Assembly: GCA_017307375.1 (NCBI GenBank)
Contig: JAFKFH010000003.1
Location: forward strand, 186,001 to 250,000
Origin: Alphaproteobacteria bacterium
GTDB taxonomy: Bacteria; Pseudomonadota; Alphaproteobacteria; Ferrovibrionales; Ferrovibrionaceae
Length of the DNA: 64,000 nt
Direction: 5' to 3'
Positions within the stretch are counted from its first letter, which is position 1; each line of letters begins with the position of its first letter. Shown piece after piece: positions 33,415 through 42,499 of the stretch. A program made the translations under genes and the position numbers. The notes under the pieces are model-generated. The model saw only the letters and a list, made by a program, of their open reading frames with translations. It searched no databases and was not told the origin of the DNA.

Positions 33415-33729
33415 GATTTCCTCTCTATCTCCACCGATCTTACTTCAAAAGCCATGGAGCTAGCAAGGCCGCGCCAACCCCCTATAGACCGCTATGGGGC
33501 AACACCAAGTGACGGACGAGGAATGACATGCAGAAGCCAGTGCCCGTTGCCCAACGGGCAGCGCAACGCCGTGAGCGCCTCACCGGATGGCGTGTGTGCC
33601 CGCAGCGACACCGCGCTCCTGGAGAGCAGGCGGATGGCGCAGGACTGCATCCAATCCGATTGAACCGGGACCCATGCCGGCGTAGCGGGCCCAATTGTCC
33701 GCGCGACCGCCCTCGAGGCAACTGGTAAA
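33415..33729. other. GC-rich spacer inside the AT-rich island
   Basis: About 315 bases without a convincing gene. The middle part (33465-33720) returns to the GC-rich composition of the chromosome. An imperfect inverted repeat CCCCCTATAG...CTATGGGG lies at 33478-33499. Short ORFs on both strands have no recognisable product. It may be the scar of a lost insertion or a recombination joint between two island pieces. Confidence 0.5.
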
Positions 33730-36700
33730 TTAGTCATAGCCGTATTCATGCAAACTTTTCGGAAGACTGATCGACGGCTTTATTGGCGAATGCGCTCGAT
33801 TTTTTGTGGTCGTATTTACGATCGCCCTTATGATCCCTGCGGCTTCTAGTTCGAGAGGGATTACGGTGCCGAATTGCGCCGCGCGCACCCTCTCAGCGGG
33901 CGCACCTATATCGGTTACTATCGGCCACAACCCGATCATCAAGCAGTAACTTAGAGTATAGGAAAATGTCTCCGGCACTTGATTAAGAAACAGGGCCACA
34001 TCGGGCGCATGTTTTTCAATTAGAAACCGAAGATCTTTCTCTTCGTATTTTCCCGTTATTTGAACATTTCTTTTGTTATTTATTATAGAATCCTTCATGG
34101 TGTAGCCGAATACCACAAATTCAATAGGAGTATCCCCGCTTACTGCCAAATCAATACATTCAACCAGCTGGTGAAATCCTTTAATGTCGCTTATCGCGCC
34201 AAACACGCCGACACGTATTTTCCCGGCTTGATCCCTGCGCATTACTAAAGGGTGGTACTCCGCTTCCTCCGGCAGGGGATGAGCGATCACTCGATAGTTC
34301 CCCTGGAAACCGTGACGCTCCAGGCGTTCTTTCACGTCATTCGCGCCACAAAAGACCCGGCCAGCGCTTGCAACAACCCGCGCGAGGTTCGCACGATAGA
34401 GCCCTACGTCAAATCCCGCACGACGGACTAAATCTCTCGCACCACGATGGGGTTCGTTTATTCGGACACAAGCGTTACAATTTTGAAGATCTTCGCCGCA
34501 ATAGACTCCTTTGTCTACGTATAGATGCACTCTCGGACATGTCCATGAGTAATCGTGTATTGAAATGTCATAGTCTCTTCCCGAAATCCAATCGAATAAT
34601 TTCTGATTCATATTGAGGGGCGAATGAACAAATATCTTCTGAAATCCCAGCTGTTCGAGATCTTTCAGAAGCTGCGATATGTCTCCGGCGCCGTATTCCT
34701 CGTTGTGATCGTCAAGAAATAGCCCATCGAGGTTATTCCCGGCCAATCTGAACGAAAGCCTGACATCGCCTTCTTTGCCGGATCGCAGAATCGCGACGCC
34801 CCCGCCCTCGGCCTCGATCAACGCGCATATATCATTCACATATTTTTCTGTGCCCCCGCCGAAGTCGTGTACGAGATGCAGAAATCGCTTTTTCGGCAAA
34901 AGACCATCTAAAAGTTGGTATGCAATCCTGCGGCGAAGCGGGCGTAGCGGGTCAGTAGATATGAACCGGTGGACCAGATCATCAAAGAACGGGTATAATT
35001 TTGATATTTCTTTACTATTCTCGAAGATAAGCTTTTTCTTTTCTTCTCCGAAAGAAACACCACCTCGATGGACGACAAAGATGTCGCCAGCAACTACGTT
35101 TCTCCAACCGCGCGCTGCAGCCTTCAGGCAGAAGTCAACCTCCTCGCCATATCCGCGACCCCACTTCGCTGCGTCGAGGAGTCCGATTTCGTTTATTGCC
35201 TTCCGTCGGACGAAGAGGCAGAAACCGACACCGACCGGTATATCCCGCACTTCGCCCTTGTTCTTCTGGGCTGCCGTCTGATCCACGAGTGCAGCAATCG
35301 TGGAAGATTGCACGGGAAGCGACTTACAGATGTAGGGAAATGTGCATATTTCTCCGTTATTGGAAAGCGGCGTGACGGTCGCAATTCGATCGTCAGTCGC
35401 AGCGGCGCTGGTTAGCCTGTCGAGCCAATTGTCTTGGACAACCGTATCTGAGTTTAGGATCACTGCATCGTTGGAGCCGGACACGATGAGGCCGATATTG
35501 ACCGCCTCGGAAAAACCGCCATTTTTGTTGCGATGTAATATCAGCACGTTATCATTTTTTTCGATAGAATCCAGATATTTTATAATAATCGGATCATTTG
35601 AGGAGTCATTTACTATGATTACTCTATGATTAGTGCCGTTCTTTACTGAAAGAACAGATTCTATGCATTCGACGGTTTCTAATGCTCCCGCATATACAGG
35701 GATGACAACATCTACTCCAAATTGATCACTATCGATCGATCCAGAGGAAGATTTTCGGAAGTGATATATCACATCGTCTTTTGAACTGGATATGAGCTGA
35801 ATTAACGCGGGCGCTAAAATCTCCTGTGCATTTAAGTGATCTTGTTTTGCCGCGTACCGCGCCAGAGCGGTTAGCGCATCGTATCGGTAGCCGATCCAGA
35901 TCTGACCTATGGGCAAATCGAGTTCGTTATCCCTTATCTCGAAGTTCTTCCCCGCCTTGCCGCCCCATTTCGGCAGCGAGAACTTGAAGCCACACCGGCC
36001 GCTGGATAAACATAATTCCTTCTGTACGTCATTGCGATCCAGATCTGCCGTCACAGTAGCGATCAGATTGCCGCAATCATAAAGGCCGAGATCGACGGGC
36101 CGCTCATCTCTTAATTTAACGACCCAACCCGAAATACTTTCGAAATTAGCCGATTCTATTTCTATAGCGTACTCTTCTCTATGCCACAAAATAACGTCAC
36201 TTCGTAAAACAATCCCCGATCCGTCTCTGAAAACAGCCTGACATGCGTTAATTCTATTTTTTAATAGATCATTCCGGCTACTCCATACACCCGAAACACG
36301 ATCATCTTCGTCTTTTTGGAGAACGACGCTATCAATCGATACGCCGTTGACTAGCAGTTCGGCGACCGCACTGGTCCCAGGCCATCCCCGCAATTCTACC
36401 AAGAGTTCGCCGCCGCGACCGCGTGCGATCAGGAGAGTGGCGTCGCTGGACCAGTCCAACGTCTTCGAGCCGCCACCCAAAGGTTGACCATCAATGGCGA
36501 TGGAGACCTCATGCATCAAGCTGCTGAACGCTGACGACGGTATTGAAATGTTGAAGCCACTGCGTCCCTTCGATATTCCGGCACTGATAAGATCGGGTCT
36601 AATTATGTCAGTCGGCCGTGAAACAACCGCGACTCCATCCACTAAAACATCAACCGTGACAGGCACGTCGGGGGCGCTGCGCTTCATCGCCCAACCGGAG

Positions 36701-37098
36701 ACCGTGCCACGTCTGTCGACATGCTCGAATAGGCCGATCAGGCCGGCATCAACTGGCTTTTGTGCAAATTCGAGAGCTACTGGCTCTCTGGTCAGCAATG
36801 CCTGTGTCGAAGCCTCGCGAAGAATGACAACGTGAGAAGCGCCGTCGAAGCACCGGGCTGGGAACTCTAACTGAAAGCCACTGTACCCGTCGCTGATCCC
36901 GAGTTGCTTCAGGTCGGGGCGAAAATTGTTGGCAACAGTGGAGGCGACGACGACGCCATCGACGAGCACTTCGACGACAACCCGCTCAGAATTGTCGTGA
37001 AAGCAAGCCCATCCCGCCACGAGGTCGGTCGAAACGCGGTCGACCTCAGCGGCTCCCCGCCCGGTTTGTGAGAAAAGCCCCAGATTTTTGCCCCCCAA
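33730..37098 (-). CDS. Large glycosyltransferase with N-terminal GWA repeats, GT2 and GT4 domains
   Basis: A 1122-residue protein. Residues 22-85, 128-190 and 318-378 are copies of a beta-rich unit (GWA...VLVDGV...RPDL...GISDGYSGFQLEFP); a degenerate copy lies near 236-300. Residues about 462-700 are a GT2 domain (VDVVIPVYAGALETVECIES, VILNSDTVVQDNW). Residues about 755-1100 are a GT4-type GT-B domain (FLHLVHDFGGGTEKYV, GVFGAISDIKGFHQL, PETFSYTLSYCLMIGLWPI). It probably adds two sugars in turn. The start is TTG 37098 with AAGGA upstream; an ATG five bases earlier is in another frame. Confidence 0.83.
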   Translation of the reverse strand: MGGKNLGLFSQTGRGAAEVDRVSTDLVAGWACFHDNSERVVVEVLVDGVVVASTVANNFRPDLKQLGISDGYSGFQLEFPARCFDGASHVVILREASTQALLTREPVALEFAQKPVDAGLIGLFEHVDRRGTVSGWAMKRSAPDVPVTVDVLVDGVAVVSRPTDIIRPDLISAGISKGRSGFNISIPSSAFSSLMHEVSIAIDGQPLGGGSKTLDWSSDATLLIARGRGGELLVELRGWPGTSAVAELLVNGVSIDSVVLQKDEDDRVSGVWSSRNDLLKNRINACQAVFRDGSGIVLRSDVILWHREEYAIEIESANFESISGWVVKLRDERPVDLGLYDCGNLIATVTADLDRNDVQKELCLSSGRCGFKFSLPKWGGKAGKNFEIRDNELDLPIGQIWIGYRYDALTALARYAAKQDHLNAQEILAPALIQLISSSKDDVIYHFRKSSSGSIDSDQFGVDVVIPVYAGALETVECIESVLSVKNGTNHRVIIVNDSSNDPIIIKYLDSIEKNDNVLILHRNKNGGFSEAVNIGLIVSGSNDAVILNSDTVVQDNWLDRLTSAAATDDRIATVTPLSNNGEICTFPYICKSLPVQSSTIAALVDQTAAQKNKGEVRDIPVGVGFCLFVRRKAINEIGLLDAAKWGRGYGEEVDFCLKAAARGWRNVVAGDIFVVHRGGVSFGEEKKKLIFENSKEISKLYPFFDDLVHRFISTDPLRPLRRRIAYQLLDGLLPKKRFLHLVHDFGGGTEKYVNDICALIEAEGGGVAILRSGKEGDVRLSFRLAGNNLDGLFLDDHNEEYGAGDISQLLKDLEQLGFQKIFVHSPLNMNQKLFDWISGRDYDISIHDYSWTCPRVHLYVDKGVYCGEDLQNCNACVRINEPHRGARDLVRRAGFDVGLYRANLARVVASAGRVFCGANDVKERLERHGFQGNYRVIAHPLPEEAEYHPLVMRRDQAGKIRVGVFGAISDIKGFHQLVECIDLAVSGDTPIEFVVFGYTMKDSIINNKRNVQITGKYEEKDLRFLIEKHAPDVALFLNQVPETFSYTLSYCLMIGLWPIVTDIGAPAERVRAAQFGTVIPLELEAAGIIRAIVNTTTKNRAHSPIKPSISLPKSLHEYGYD

Positions 37099-37233
37099 GG
37101 CATTTTCCTTTCCTTAAACGATTTTTTTTGGGCCGGACACACGCGACCACCTTAACAAATTTGCTACAGAAATTTTTCAAATCTTTCGGGGTCGGCCTGC
37201 CATGAGGGGCATTGCTGCAGGTTTCCCGGGCCG

Positions 37234-37896
37234 CTACTGCTCCCGCGTCTTATCCTTGAACCTGCAGACATCCTCGATCGGACACACCGGGCAGCGCGGC
37301 TTGCGGGCGATGCAGATATAGCGCCCGTGCAGGATCAGCCAGTGATGGGCGTGGCGGCGACAGGGGGCGGGCACGACCTTCAGCAGCACCTCTTCCACCT
37401 GCTCGGGCGTCTTGCCCGGCGCCAGGCCGGTGCGGTTGCCCACGCGGAATATATGGGTGTCGACGGCGATGGTCTCGTGGCCGAAGGCGACGTTCAGCAC
37501 CACGTTGGCGGTCTTGCGGCCGACGCCCGGCAGGCTTTCGAGCGACTCGCGGTCCTGCGGCACCTCGCCGCCGAAGCGGTCGACCAGGATGCGGGACAGC
37601 GCGATCACGTTCTTCGCCTTGTTGCGGAACAGGCCGATCGTCTTGATATGGCCGATCAGCGCCTCCTCGCCGAGGTCGAGCATCTTCTGCGGCGTGTCGA
37701 CCGTCTCGAACAGCGCCTGGGTCGCCCGGTTGACCCCGATGTCGGTCGCCTGGGCCGATAGCGCGACGGCCACGACCAGGGTGTAGGGGTTACTGTAAGC
37801 GAGCTCGGTGCGGGGTTCGGGGTTGCGGCTGGCCAGGCGGGAAAACAGGGTCTCGATCTCGGCCTTGGACAGCTTGGAGGCGCGGCGGGCGGGCAT
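37234..37896 (-). CDS. nth: Endonuclease III
   Basis: A 220-residue DNA glycosylase/AP lyase that removes oxidised pyrimidines in base-excision repair. LSAQATDIGVN carries the family motif, LPGVGRKTANVVLNVAFG is the helix-hairpin-helix with the catalytic lysine, VDTHIFRV holds the catalytic aspartate, and CIARKPRCPVCPIEDVC is the C-x6-C-x2-C-x5-C 4Fe-4S cluster. ATG 37896 is divergent from the DUF2244 gene. Its GC content is back to chromosomal level, marking the edge of the island. Confidence 0.96.
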   Translation of the reverse strand: MPARRASKLSKAEIETLFSRLASRNPEPRTELAYSNPYTLVVAVALSAQATDIGVNRATQALFETVDTPQKMLDLGEEALIGHIKTIGLFRNKAKNVIALSRILVDRFGGEVPQDRESLESLPGVGRKTANVVLNVAFGHETIAVDTHIFRVGNRTGLAPGKTPEQVEEVLLKVVPAPCRRHAHHWLILHGRYICIARKPRCPVCPIEDVCRFKDKTREQ

Positions 37897-37965
37897 GGAC
37901 GCTCTTTTCGGCTGGCGATGACGGATGGTCTGGCGAAGCGATTGTTGGGGCTCTATCCTTCGCCG

Positions 37966-38496
37966 ATGGCCCAGGCCGATGCAACCACCTCCCACCTGCC
38001 GCCGGGCGGCCCGTCCGGGCGGCTGTGGTTCGACGCCGCGCTGCACCCGCATCGCTCGCTGGGGCCGCGGGGGCGGTTCTGGCTGATCGCCGGGGTCGGC
38101 GCGGCCTCGTCGGCCTTCGGCATCCTGTTCTGGGCGCTGGGCGCCTGGCCGGTCTTCGGCTTTCTCGGCCTCGACGTCGTCCTGCTCTATCTGTGCCTGC
38201 GCGCCTCGACCCGCGCCGGCGAGGCGCGCGAGACCATCCGCCTCGGCCGCGAAACCCTGGTCATCCATCACGTCACCGCCCGCGGGGCCGAGCAGCGCAT
38301 CGAGCTGCAGCCCTACTGGCTGCGGGTCGCGGTCGAGGAACACCCGTCCGGCGACTGCCAGGTGGTGCTGACCAGCCACGGCACCAAGGTCGTCGTCGGC
38401 AGCTTCCTCAGCCCCGATGAGCGCCGCGACCTCGGCGCCGCGCTGCAGCGCGCGTTGAACGACTGGCGCCAGGCCCCCTGGAGCCACGATCAATGA
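37966..38496 (+). CDS. DUF2244 membrane protein
   Basis: A 176-residue protein with two central hydrophobic helices (residues about 36-78). LWFDAALHPHRSLGPRGRFWLI, REAGEARETIRLG-like residues and HGTKVVVGSFLSPDERRDLGAAL are typical of the DUF2244 family, a short inner-membrane protein of unknown function frequent next to nth in alphaproteobacteria. ATG 37966 was picked to match family length; an in-frame ATG at 37918 adds 16 residues. Its last seven bases overlap the convergent MFS gene. Confidence 0.8.
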   Translation: MAQADATTSHLPPGGPSGRLWFDAALHPHRSLGPRGRFWLIAGVGAASSAFGILFWALGAWPVFGFLGLDVVLLYLCLRASTRAGEARETIRLGRETLVIHHVTARGAEQRIELQPYWLRVAVEEHPSGDCQVVLTSHGTKVVVGSFLSPDERRDLGAALQRALNDWRQAPWSHDQ

Positions 38497-39716
38497 CGCT
38501 GTTCGAACCGCCGGATCCGGCGCAGGCCGGGGAACATCCAGGCCCATAGGCCGGCGACGATCACGGTGCCGACGCCGCCCAGCACGATCGCCGGCACCAC
38601 GCCGATGACCGCGCCCATCGCGCCGGCGCGGAACTCGCCGATCTCGTTGGAGGCGCCGACGAACACCATGTTGGCGGCGGTCACCCGGCCGCGCATCGCA
38701 TCGGGGGTCCAGAGCTGCAGCACGGTTTCCCGCACCGAGACCGAAACCATGTCGGTGCCGCCGATGGCCGCGAGCAGCAGGATCGACAGCCACGGGATAT
38801 CCGACAGGCCGAAGGCCGCCGTCGCCACGCCGAACAGCGCGACATAGACGAACAGCAGCGCCCCGACATGGTCCTGCAACGGGCGCCAGGCCAGCCAGGC
38901 GGCCACCGCCAGCGCCCCCACCCCGGGTGCGGCGCGCAGCAGGCCGAGGCCCCAGGGGCCGAGTTCGAGCACGTCGCGGGCCACCGCCGGCATCAGCGCG
39001 GTGGCGCCGCCCAGCAGCACGGCGAACAGGTCGAGGGTGATCGCGCCCAGCACGACCTTTTCGGCGAAGATGAAGCGCAGCCCGGCGACCAGGCTGCCCC
39101 AGCCGGCCTCGCGGATGCGCGCCACGCGCGGCGGCACGACGATCCCGGCAAACATCGCCATGCCCAGCACCAGCAGCGCCAGCGCCGTGCCATAGGCGAC
39201 CAGCGGCGAGAGGCCGTAGAGCAGGCCGCCGGTCACCGGCCCGACGATCGAGGACAGCTGCCAGGCGGAAGCCGACAGCGCGATCGCGCTGGCGAAATCC
39301 TCGCGCGGCACCAGATTGGGCAGCAGCGCCTGGCTGGCCGGCGCGAAGAAGGCGCGGGCGATGCCGATGACGGCGAGCGCGGCATAGATCGGCCACAGCA
39401 GGCCGATGCCGTCGAACACCAGGAACAGCAGCACGCATACCGCGACCATCTCGACCGCGGCGCACAGCATCATGATCATCCGCCGGTCGAAGCGGTCGGC
39501 CGCCGCCCCGGTCCACAGGACCAGCAGGGCCGAGGGCACGAACTGGACCAGGCCGACCAGGCCGAGGTCCCAGGGATCGTGGGTCAGGTCGTAGATCTGC
39601 CAGCCGACCGCGACCGAGACGATCTGGATGGCGAAGGTCACGACCATGCGCCCGCCCCAGAACAGGGCGAAGGCCCGGTGGCGGAAGGCCGGGGGCAACG
39701 ACAGCGAAAGACTCAT
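38490..39716 (-). CDS. MFS transporter (EntS-like)
   Basis: A 408-residue membrane protein with about 12 helices. FRHRAFALFWGGRMVVTFAIQIVSVAVGWQIYDLTHDPWDLGLVGLVQF and the loop AADRFDRRMIMMLC are the major-facilitator signatures of the EntS/MFS_3 branch, which exports siderophores or drugs. No siderophore genes lie nearby, so the substrate is open. It lies 12 bases before creA on the same strand, upstream of it in sequence order but transcribed after it. Confidence 0.88.
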   Translation of the reverse strand: MSLSLSLPPAFRHRAFALFWGGRMVVTFAIQIVSVAVGWQIYDLTHDPWDLGLVGLVQFVPSALLVLWTGAAADRFDRRMIMMLCAAVEMVAVCVLLFLVFDGIGLLWPIYAALAVIGIARAFFAPASQALLPNLVPREDFASAIALSASAWQLSSIVGPVTGGLLYGLSPLVAYGTALALLVLGMAMFAGIVVPPRVARIREAGWGSLVAGLRFIFAEKVVLGAITLDLFAVLLGGATALMPAVARDVLELGPWGLGLLRAAPGVGALAVAAWLAWRPLQDHVGALLFVYVALFGVATAAFGLSDIPWLSILLLAAIGGTDMVSVSVRETVLQLWTPDAMRGRVTAANMVFVGASNEIGEFRAGAMGAVIGVVPAIVLGGVGTVIVAGLWAWMFPGLRRIRRFEQRH

Positions 39717-39728
39717 GACCTGCGGCTT

Positions 39729-40193
39729 TCAGCGCCCCCAGGGCATGATCGGCACGGTCGAGATCGAATTCTTCGGCGATCCGTCGACCAGCTTGTCGGA
39801 ATAGGAGAGATAGACCAGCGTGTTGTTGGCCCGGTCGTAGAAGCGCACGACATGCAGCGTCTTGAACAACAGCGAGCGTCCCTCGCGGAACACCTGCTCG
39901 CCGTCCTTCAGCTTGTCGGGAAGGGCGATCGGGCCGATCTGGCGGCAGGCGATCGAGGCGTCCGAGGTATCCTCGGCCAGGCCCAGCGCCCCCTTCATCC
40001 CGCCCTTCTGCGCGCGGGCGACGTGGCAGACCACGCCGTCGACCTTGGGGTCGCGGAAGGCCTGGATGCAGATCTTGTCGTCGACGGTCAGGTTCCACTT
40101 GGTATCGACGCAGCCGACCTCGTCGTTGGCCCGCGCCGGGGCGCCCGCCGCCAGGCCGGCCAGCACCAGCGCGGCAGCGCCAAGCCTACGCAT
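39729..40193 (-). CDS. creA: CreA family protein
   Basis: A 154-residue secreted protein with signal peptide (residues 1-22, ending GAPARA). VDTKWNLTVDDKICIQAFRDPKVDGVVCHVARAQKGG and LAEDTSDASIACRQIGPI are the CreA family signatures; four cysteines could form two disulfides in the periplasm. Function is unknown despite wide conservation. It overlaps dapB by eight bases, so both are in one operon. Confidence 0.92.
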   Translation of the reverse strand: MRRLGAAALVLAGLAAGAPARANDEVGCVDTKWNLTVDDKICIQAFRDPKVDGVVCHVARAQKGGMKGALGLAEDTSDASIACRQIGPIALPDKLKDGEQVFREGRSLLFKTLHVVRFYDRANNTLVYLSYSDKLVDGSPKNSISTVPIMPWGR

Positions 40194-41001
40194 CGTCGAG
40201 GCCCAGCACGTCGTTCATCGTGTAGAGGCCGGGCGGGCGGCCCTTGGCCCACAGCGCGGCCCTGACCGCGCCGCGGGCGAAGATGGTGCGGTCGGCCGAC
40301 TTGTGGGTCAGCTCCAGCCGCTCGTTGTCGGCGGCGAAGATCACCGTGTGCTCGCCCACCACGTTGCCGCCGCGCAGCGCGGCAAAGCCGATCGCGCCAC
40401 GCCGGCGCTGGCCGGTGAGGCCGTCGCGGCCGCTGTCCTTGACGTCGGCCAGCGCCACGCCGCGCCCGGCGGCGGCGGCCTCGCCCAGCAGGATGGCGGT
40501 GCCCGACGGGGCGTCGACCTTCATCCGGTGGTGCATCTCGACGATCTCGATGTCGAAATCCTCGTCGAGCTGGGCGGCCAGCTTGCGCACGGTGGCGGCC
40601 AGCAGCACGACGCCGAGGCTCATCGTATAGCTCTGCACCACCGCGGTGTGGCGGGCGGCGCGCTTCAGCGCGGCGAATTCCTCGGTCCCCAGGCCGGTGG
40701 TGCCGACGATGTAGGGCACGTGGTTCTGGGCGGCCAGCTCGGCATTGCCGTGCAGGGCGGCCGGGGTCGAGAAATCGATGACCACGTCGGCGCCGGCAAA
40801 CAGCTCCAGCCCGTCATCGGCCAGGGCGACGCCGGCCGGCCCGATCCCGGCGAGATCGCCGAGGTCGCGGCCGATCGGCGGAATGCCCGGCCGGTCGAAA
40901 CCGCCGGCCAGCGCCGCCCCTGGCGTCGCGGCGATCTGGCGGACCAGCGCCATGCCCATGCGCCCGGCGGCGCCAGCCAGGCCGATCTTGACGGTCGACA
41001 T
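40186..41001 (-). CDS. dapB: 4-hydroxy-tetrahydrodipicolinate reductase
   Basis: A 271-residue enzyme of lysine and diaminopimelate synthesis that reduces the dihydrodipicolinate precursor with NAD(P)H. LAGAAGRMG near residue 9 is the dinucleotide loop; VIDFSTPAA and VGTTGL follow; EMHHRMKVDAPSGTA is the catalytic and substrate-binding motif with the conserved histidine and lysine. Length and motifs are normal. Confidence 0.96.
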   Translation of the reverse strand: MSTVKIGLAGAAGRMGMALVRQIAATPGAALAGGFDRPGIPPIGRDLGDLAGIGPAGVALADDGLELFAGADVVIDFSTPAALHGNAELAAQNHVPYIVGTTGLGTEEFAALKRAARHTAVVQSYTMSLGVVLLAATVRKLAAQLDEDFDIEIVEMHHRMKVDAPSGTAILLGEAAAAGRGVALADVKDSGRDGLTGQRRRGAIGFAALRGGNVVGEHTVIFAADNERLELTHKSADRTIFARGAVRAALWAKGRPPGLYTMNDVLGLDDA

Positions 41002-41071
41002 CTCTTCAATCCCTTCGGCACGAAAGACGGCGGCGACTTTGCCGCAACCGCCGCCCGGGCGCCAGACGGGA

Positions 41072-41752
41072 CTAGAAGAATGTCGCTATCTGATCGAGGG
41101 GCTTCTTCTCGGTCGCGTGCACGGGAATGCGGGCATCCGCCGCCGGATAGCCGACGACCAGCAGGATATAGGGCTTGTCCGAATCGGGCCGGCCGCAGAT
41201 CTGGTTGAGGAAACCCATCGGGTTCGGCGTATGCGTCAGCGTCGCCAGCCCCGCCGCATGCAGCGCCGCGATCAGGAAGCCGGTGGCGATCGAGACCGAT
41301 TCGGGCACGTAGTAGTTCTTGCGCAACCGGCCGTCGGCCGACCGGCTGCGGCGCTGGCCGAACACGCAGATCAGCCAGGGCGCGATGTCGAGAAAGGGTT
41401 TCGCCGCATCGGTGCCGAGCGGCTTCAGCGCCTCGAGCCATTCCTCGCCGGCGCGGCCCTCGTAGAACGCCCGCTCCTCCGCCTCGGCGGCCAGGCGGAT
41501 GCGGTGTTTCATCGCCGGGTCGCCGATGACCGCGAAATGCCAGGGCTGGTGGTTGGCGCCGTTGGGCGCGGTGCCGGCGGCCATCAGGCAGCGTTCGACG
41601 ATGTCGCGCGGCACCGGCCGGGGCGAGAAGTCGCGCACCGTATGCCGCCGCGCGATGTGCTCGTGAAAGGCCTGGGCGCGCGCCCGCATCTCCTCGACCG
41701 GGTATTCGACATAATCGGGCAGCGGGATCGTGCGATAGTCCGCGGTCGGCAT
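41072..41752 (-). CDS. Iodotyrosine-deiodinase-like flavoprotein
   Basis: A 226-residue nitroreductase-fold FMN enzyme. [13 protein letters not shown] and [16 protein letters not shown] are flavin-binding; the closest resemblance I recall is to iodotyrosine deiodinase (IYD), shared through [43 protein letters not shown] and KKPLDQI at the end. The IYD substrate-clamping triad is kept with the right spacing: Glu93, Tyr97 and Lys118. IYD removes halogens from halotyrosines reductively. ATG 41752 with AGGAGG upstream; earlier in-frame starts belong to a shadow. The gene lies just after a GntR regulator and tandem operators. Confidence 0.85.
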   Translation of the reverse strand: MPTADYRTIPLPDYVEYPVEEMRARAQAFHEHIARRHTVRDFSPRPVPRDIVERCLMAAGTAPNGANHQPWHFAVIGDPAMKHRIRLAAEAEERAFYEGRAGEEWLEALKPLGTDAAKPFLDIAPWLICVFGQRRSRSADGRLRKNYYVPESVSIATGFLIAALHAAGLATLTHTPNPMGFLNQICGRPDSDKPYILLVVGYPAADARIPVHATEKKPLDQIATFF

Positions 41753-41764
41753 CGGCGCCTCCTT

Positions 41765-41788
41765 TTGTCCGATAAAATTGTCGGACAA
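41765..41788. promoter_or_regulatory. Tandem FadR/FCD-type operators
   Basis: TTGTCGGACAA (41778-41788) fits TnGT-N3-ACnA, the consensus for GntR regulators of the FadR/FCD branch, and TTGTCCGATAA (41765-41775) is a near copy 13 bases away. The outer bases also form a perfect inverted repeat TTGTCCGA/TCGGACAA. They lie between the GntR gene and the flavoprotein, 13 bases before its start codon, where bound repressor would block transcription or leader synthesis. Confidence 0.7.
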
Positions 41789-41799
41789 TAATGCCGGCG

Positions 41800-42468
41800 T
41801 CAAGCCGCGAAGCAGGAATCGGGCAGTGACTGGATCAGCCGGCGCGAGCCGTCGACATGGGCGCGCATCGCCCGCTCGGCCGCCTCGGCGTCGCCGGCGA
41901 GGACCGCGGCGGTCACCGCGCGATGCTCGGCATTGGTGGCGAAGGTGCGGTCGCGGTCGACCAGCACGCGGAACTGCAGCCAGTAGATCGAATTGCCCAG
42001 CCCGGCGATCATCGCCGCGAGCTGCGGATTGGCCGCCGCCGCGGGAAACAGCGCGTGCCATTCGCGGTTGCAGGCGGAGAAGGCGGCCATGTCGCCCGCC
42101 GCCTCGGCGGCATCGAGCCGGGCCTGCAGCGCGGCGAGCGCAGCGCGGTCCAGCCGGGGCAGCGCCAGGCGGACGGCCAGCGCTTCCAGCGCGCCGCGGA
42201 TGTCGAACAGGTTGTCGACCTCGCCCCGGGTCAGTTGGCGCACCGACACGCCGCGATGCGGCACGAAGGCCAGCAGGCCGTCGGCGGTCAGGCGCCGGAA
42301 CGCCTCGCGCACCGAACTGCGGCCGACCCCGAGCCGCCGGGTGAAATCGGCCTCGACCAGCCGCTGGCCCGGCGCCAGCAGCCCGGACCGCACGCCCTCG
42401 GTTATCGCCGCGACCACGGTTTCGACGGTGGAGGCGTTCTCGGCGGCGGAAAGCGGCGATTCGGTCAT
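41800..42468 (-). CDS. GntR/FCD-family transcriptional regulator
   Basis: A 222-residue regulator. The winged helix includes [35 protein letters not shown]; the C-terminal FCD all-helical domain ([60 protein letters not shown]) keeps the metal- or ligand-binding histidines. ATG 42468 was chosen; the longer frame has no family match. It is in tandem with the IYD-like gene, and the tandem operators between them suggest it controls that gene. The effector may be a halogenated or aromatic amino acid (inference). Confidence 0.87.
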   Translation of the reverse strand: MTESPLSAAENASTVETVVAAITEGVRSGLLAPGQRLVEADFTRRLGVGRSSVREAFRRLTADGLLAFVPHRGVSVRQLTRGEVDNLFDIRGALEALAVRLALPRLDRAALAALQARLDAAEAAGDMAAFSACNREWHALFPAAAANPQLAAMIAGLGNSIYWLQFRVLVDRDRTFATNAEHRAVTAAVLAGDAEAAERAMRAHVDGSRRLIQSLPDSCFAA

Positions 42469-42499
42469 GACGGCATCTTGGCGGAGACCGGCGGCAGGG

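Larger units (their letters stand above)
30400..37200. other. AT-rich polysaccharide gene island
   Basis: The segment between cysNC and nth is much richer in A and T than its surroundings; the 60 bases from 31861 contain only 15 G or C. Codon use shifts with it. All four genes inside run on the minus strand in one apparent operon (37098 to 30442) and encode surface-glycan-type functions. No integrase, tRNA or terminal repeats were found at either edge, so the mode of acquisition is open. Confidence 0.8.

Noticed and set aside
33454-33749. Small ORFs on both strands in the GC-rich spacer
   Set aside because: No ribosome site, no recognisable family, and the minus-strand one overlaps the end of the large glycosyltransferase.
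37091-37103. Frameshift at the start of the 1122-residue glycosyltransferase, using ATG 37103
   Set aside because: The in-frame TTG at 37098 has an AAGGA site at good spacing, so no frameshift is needed. The G and A runs nearby still make a sequencing error conceivable.
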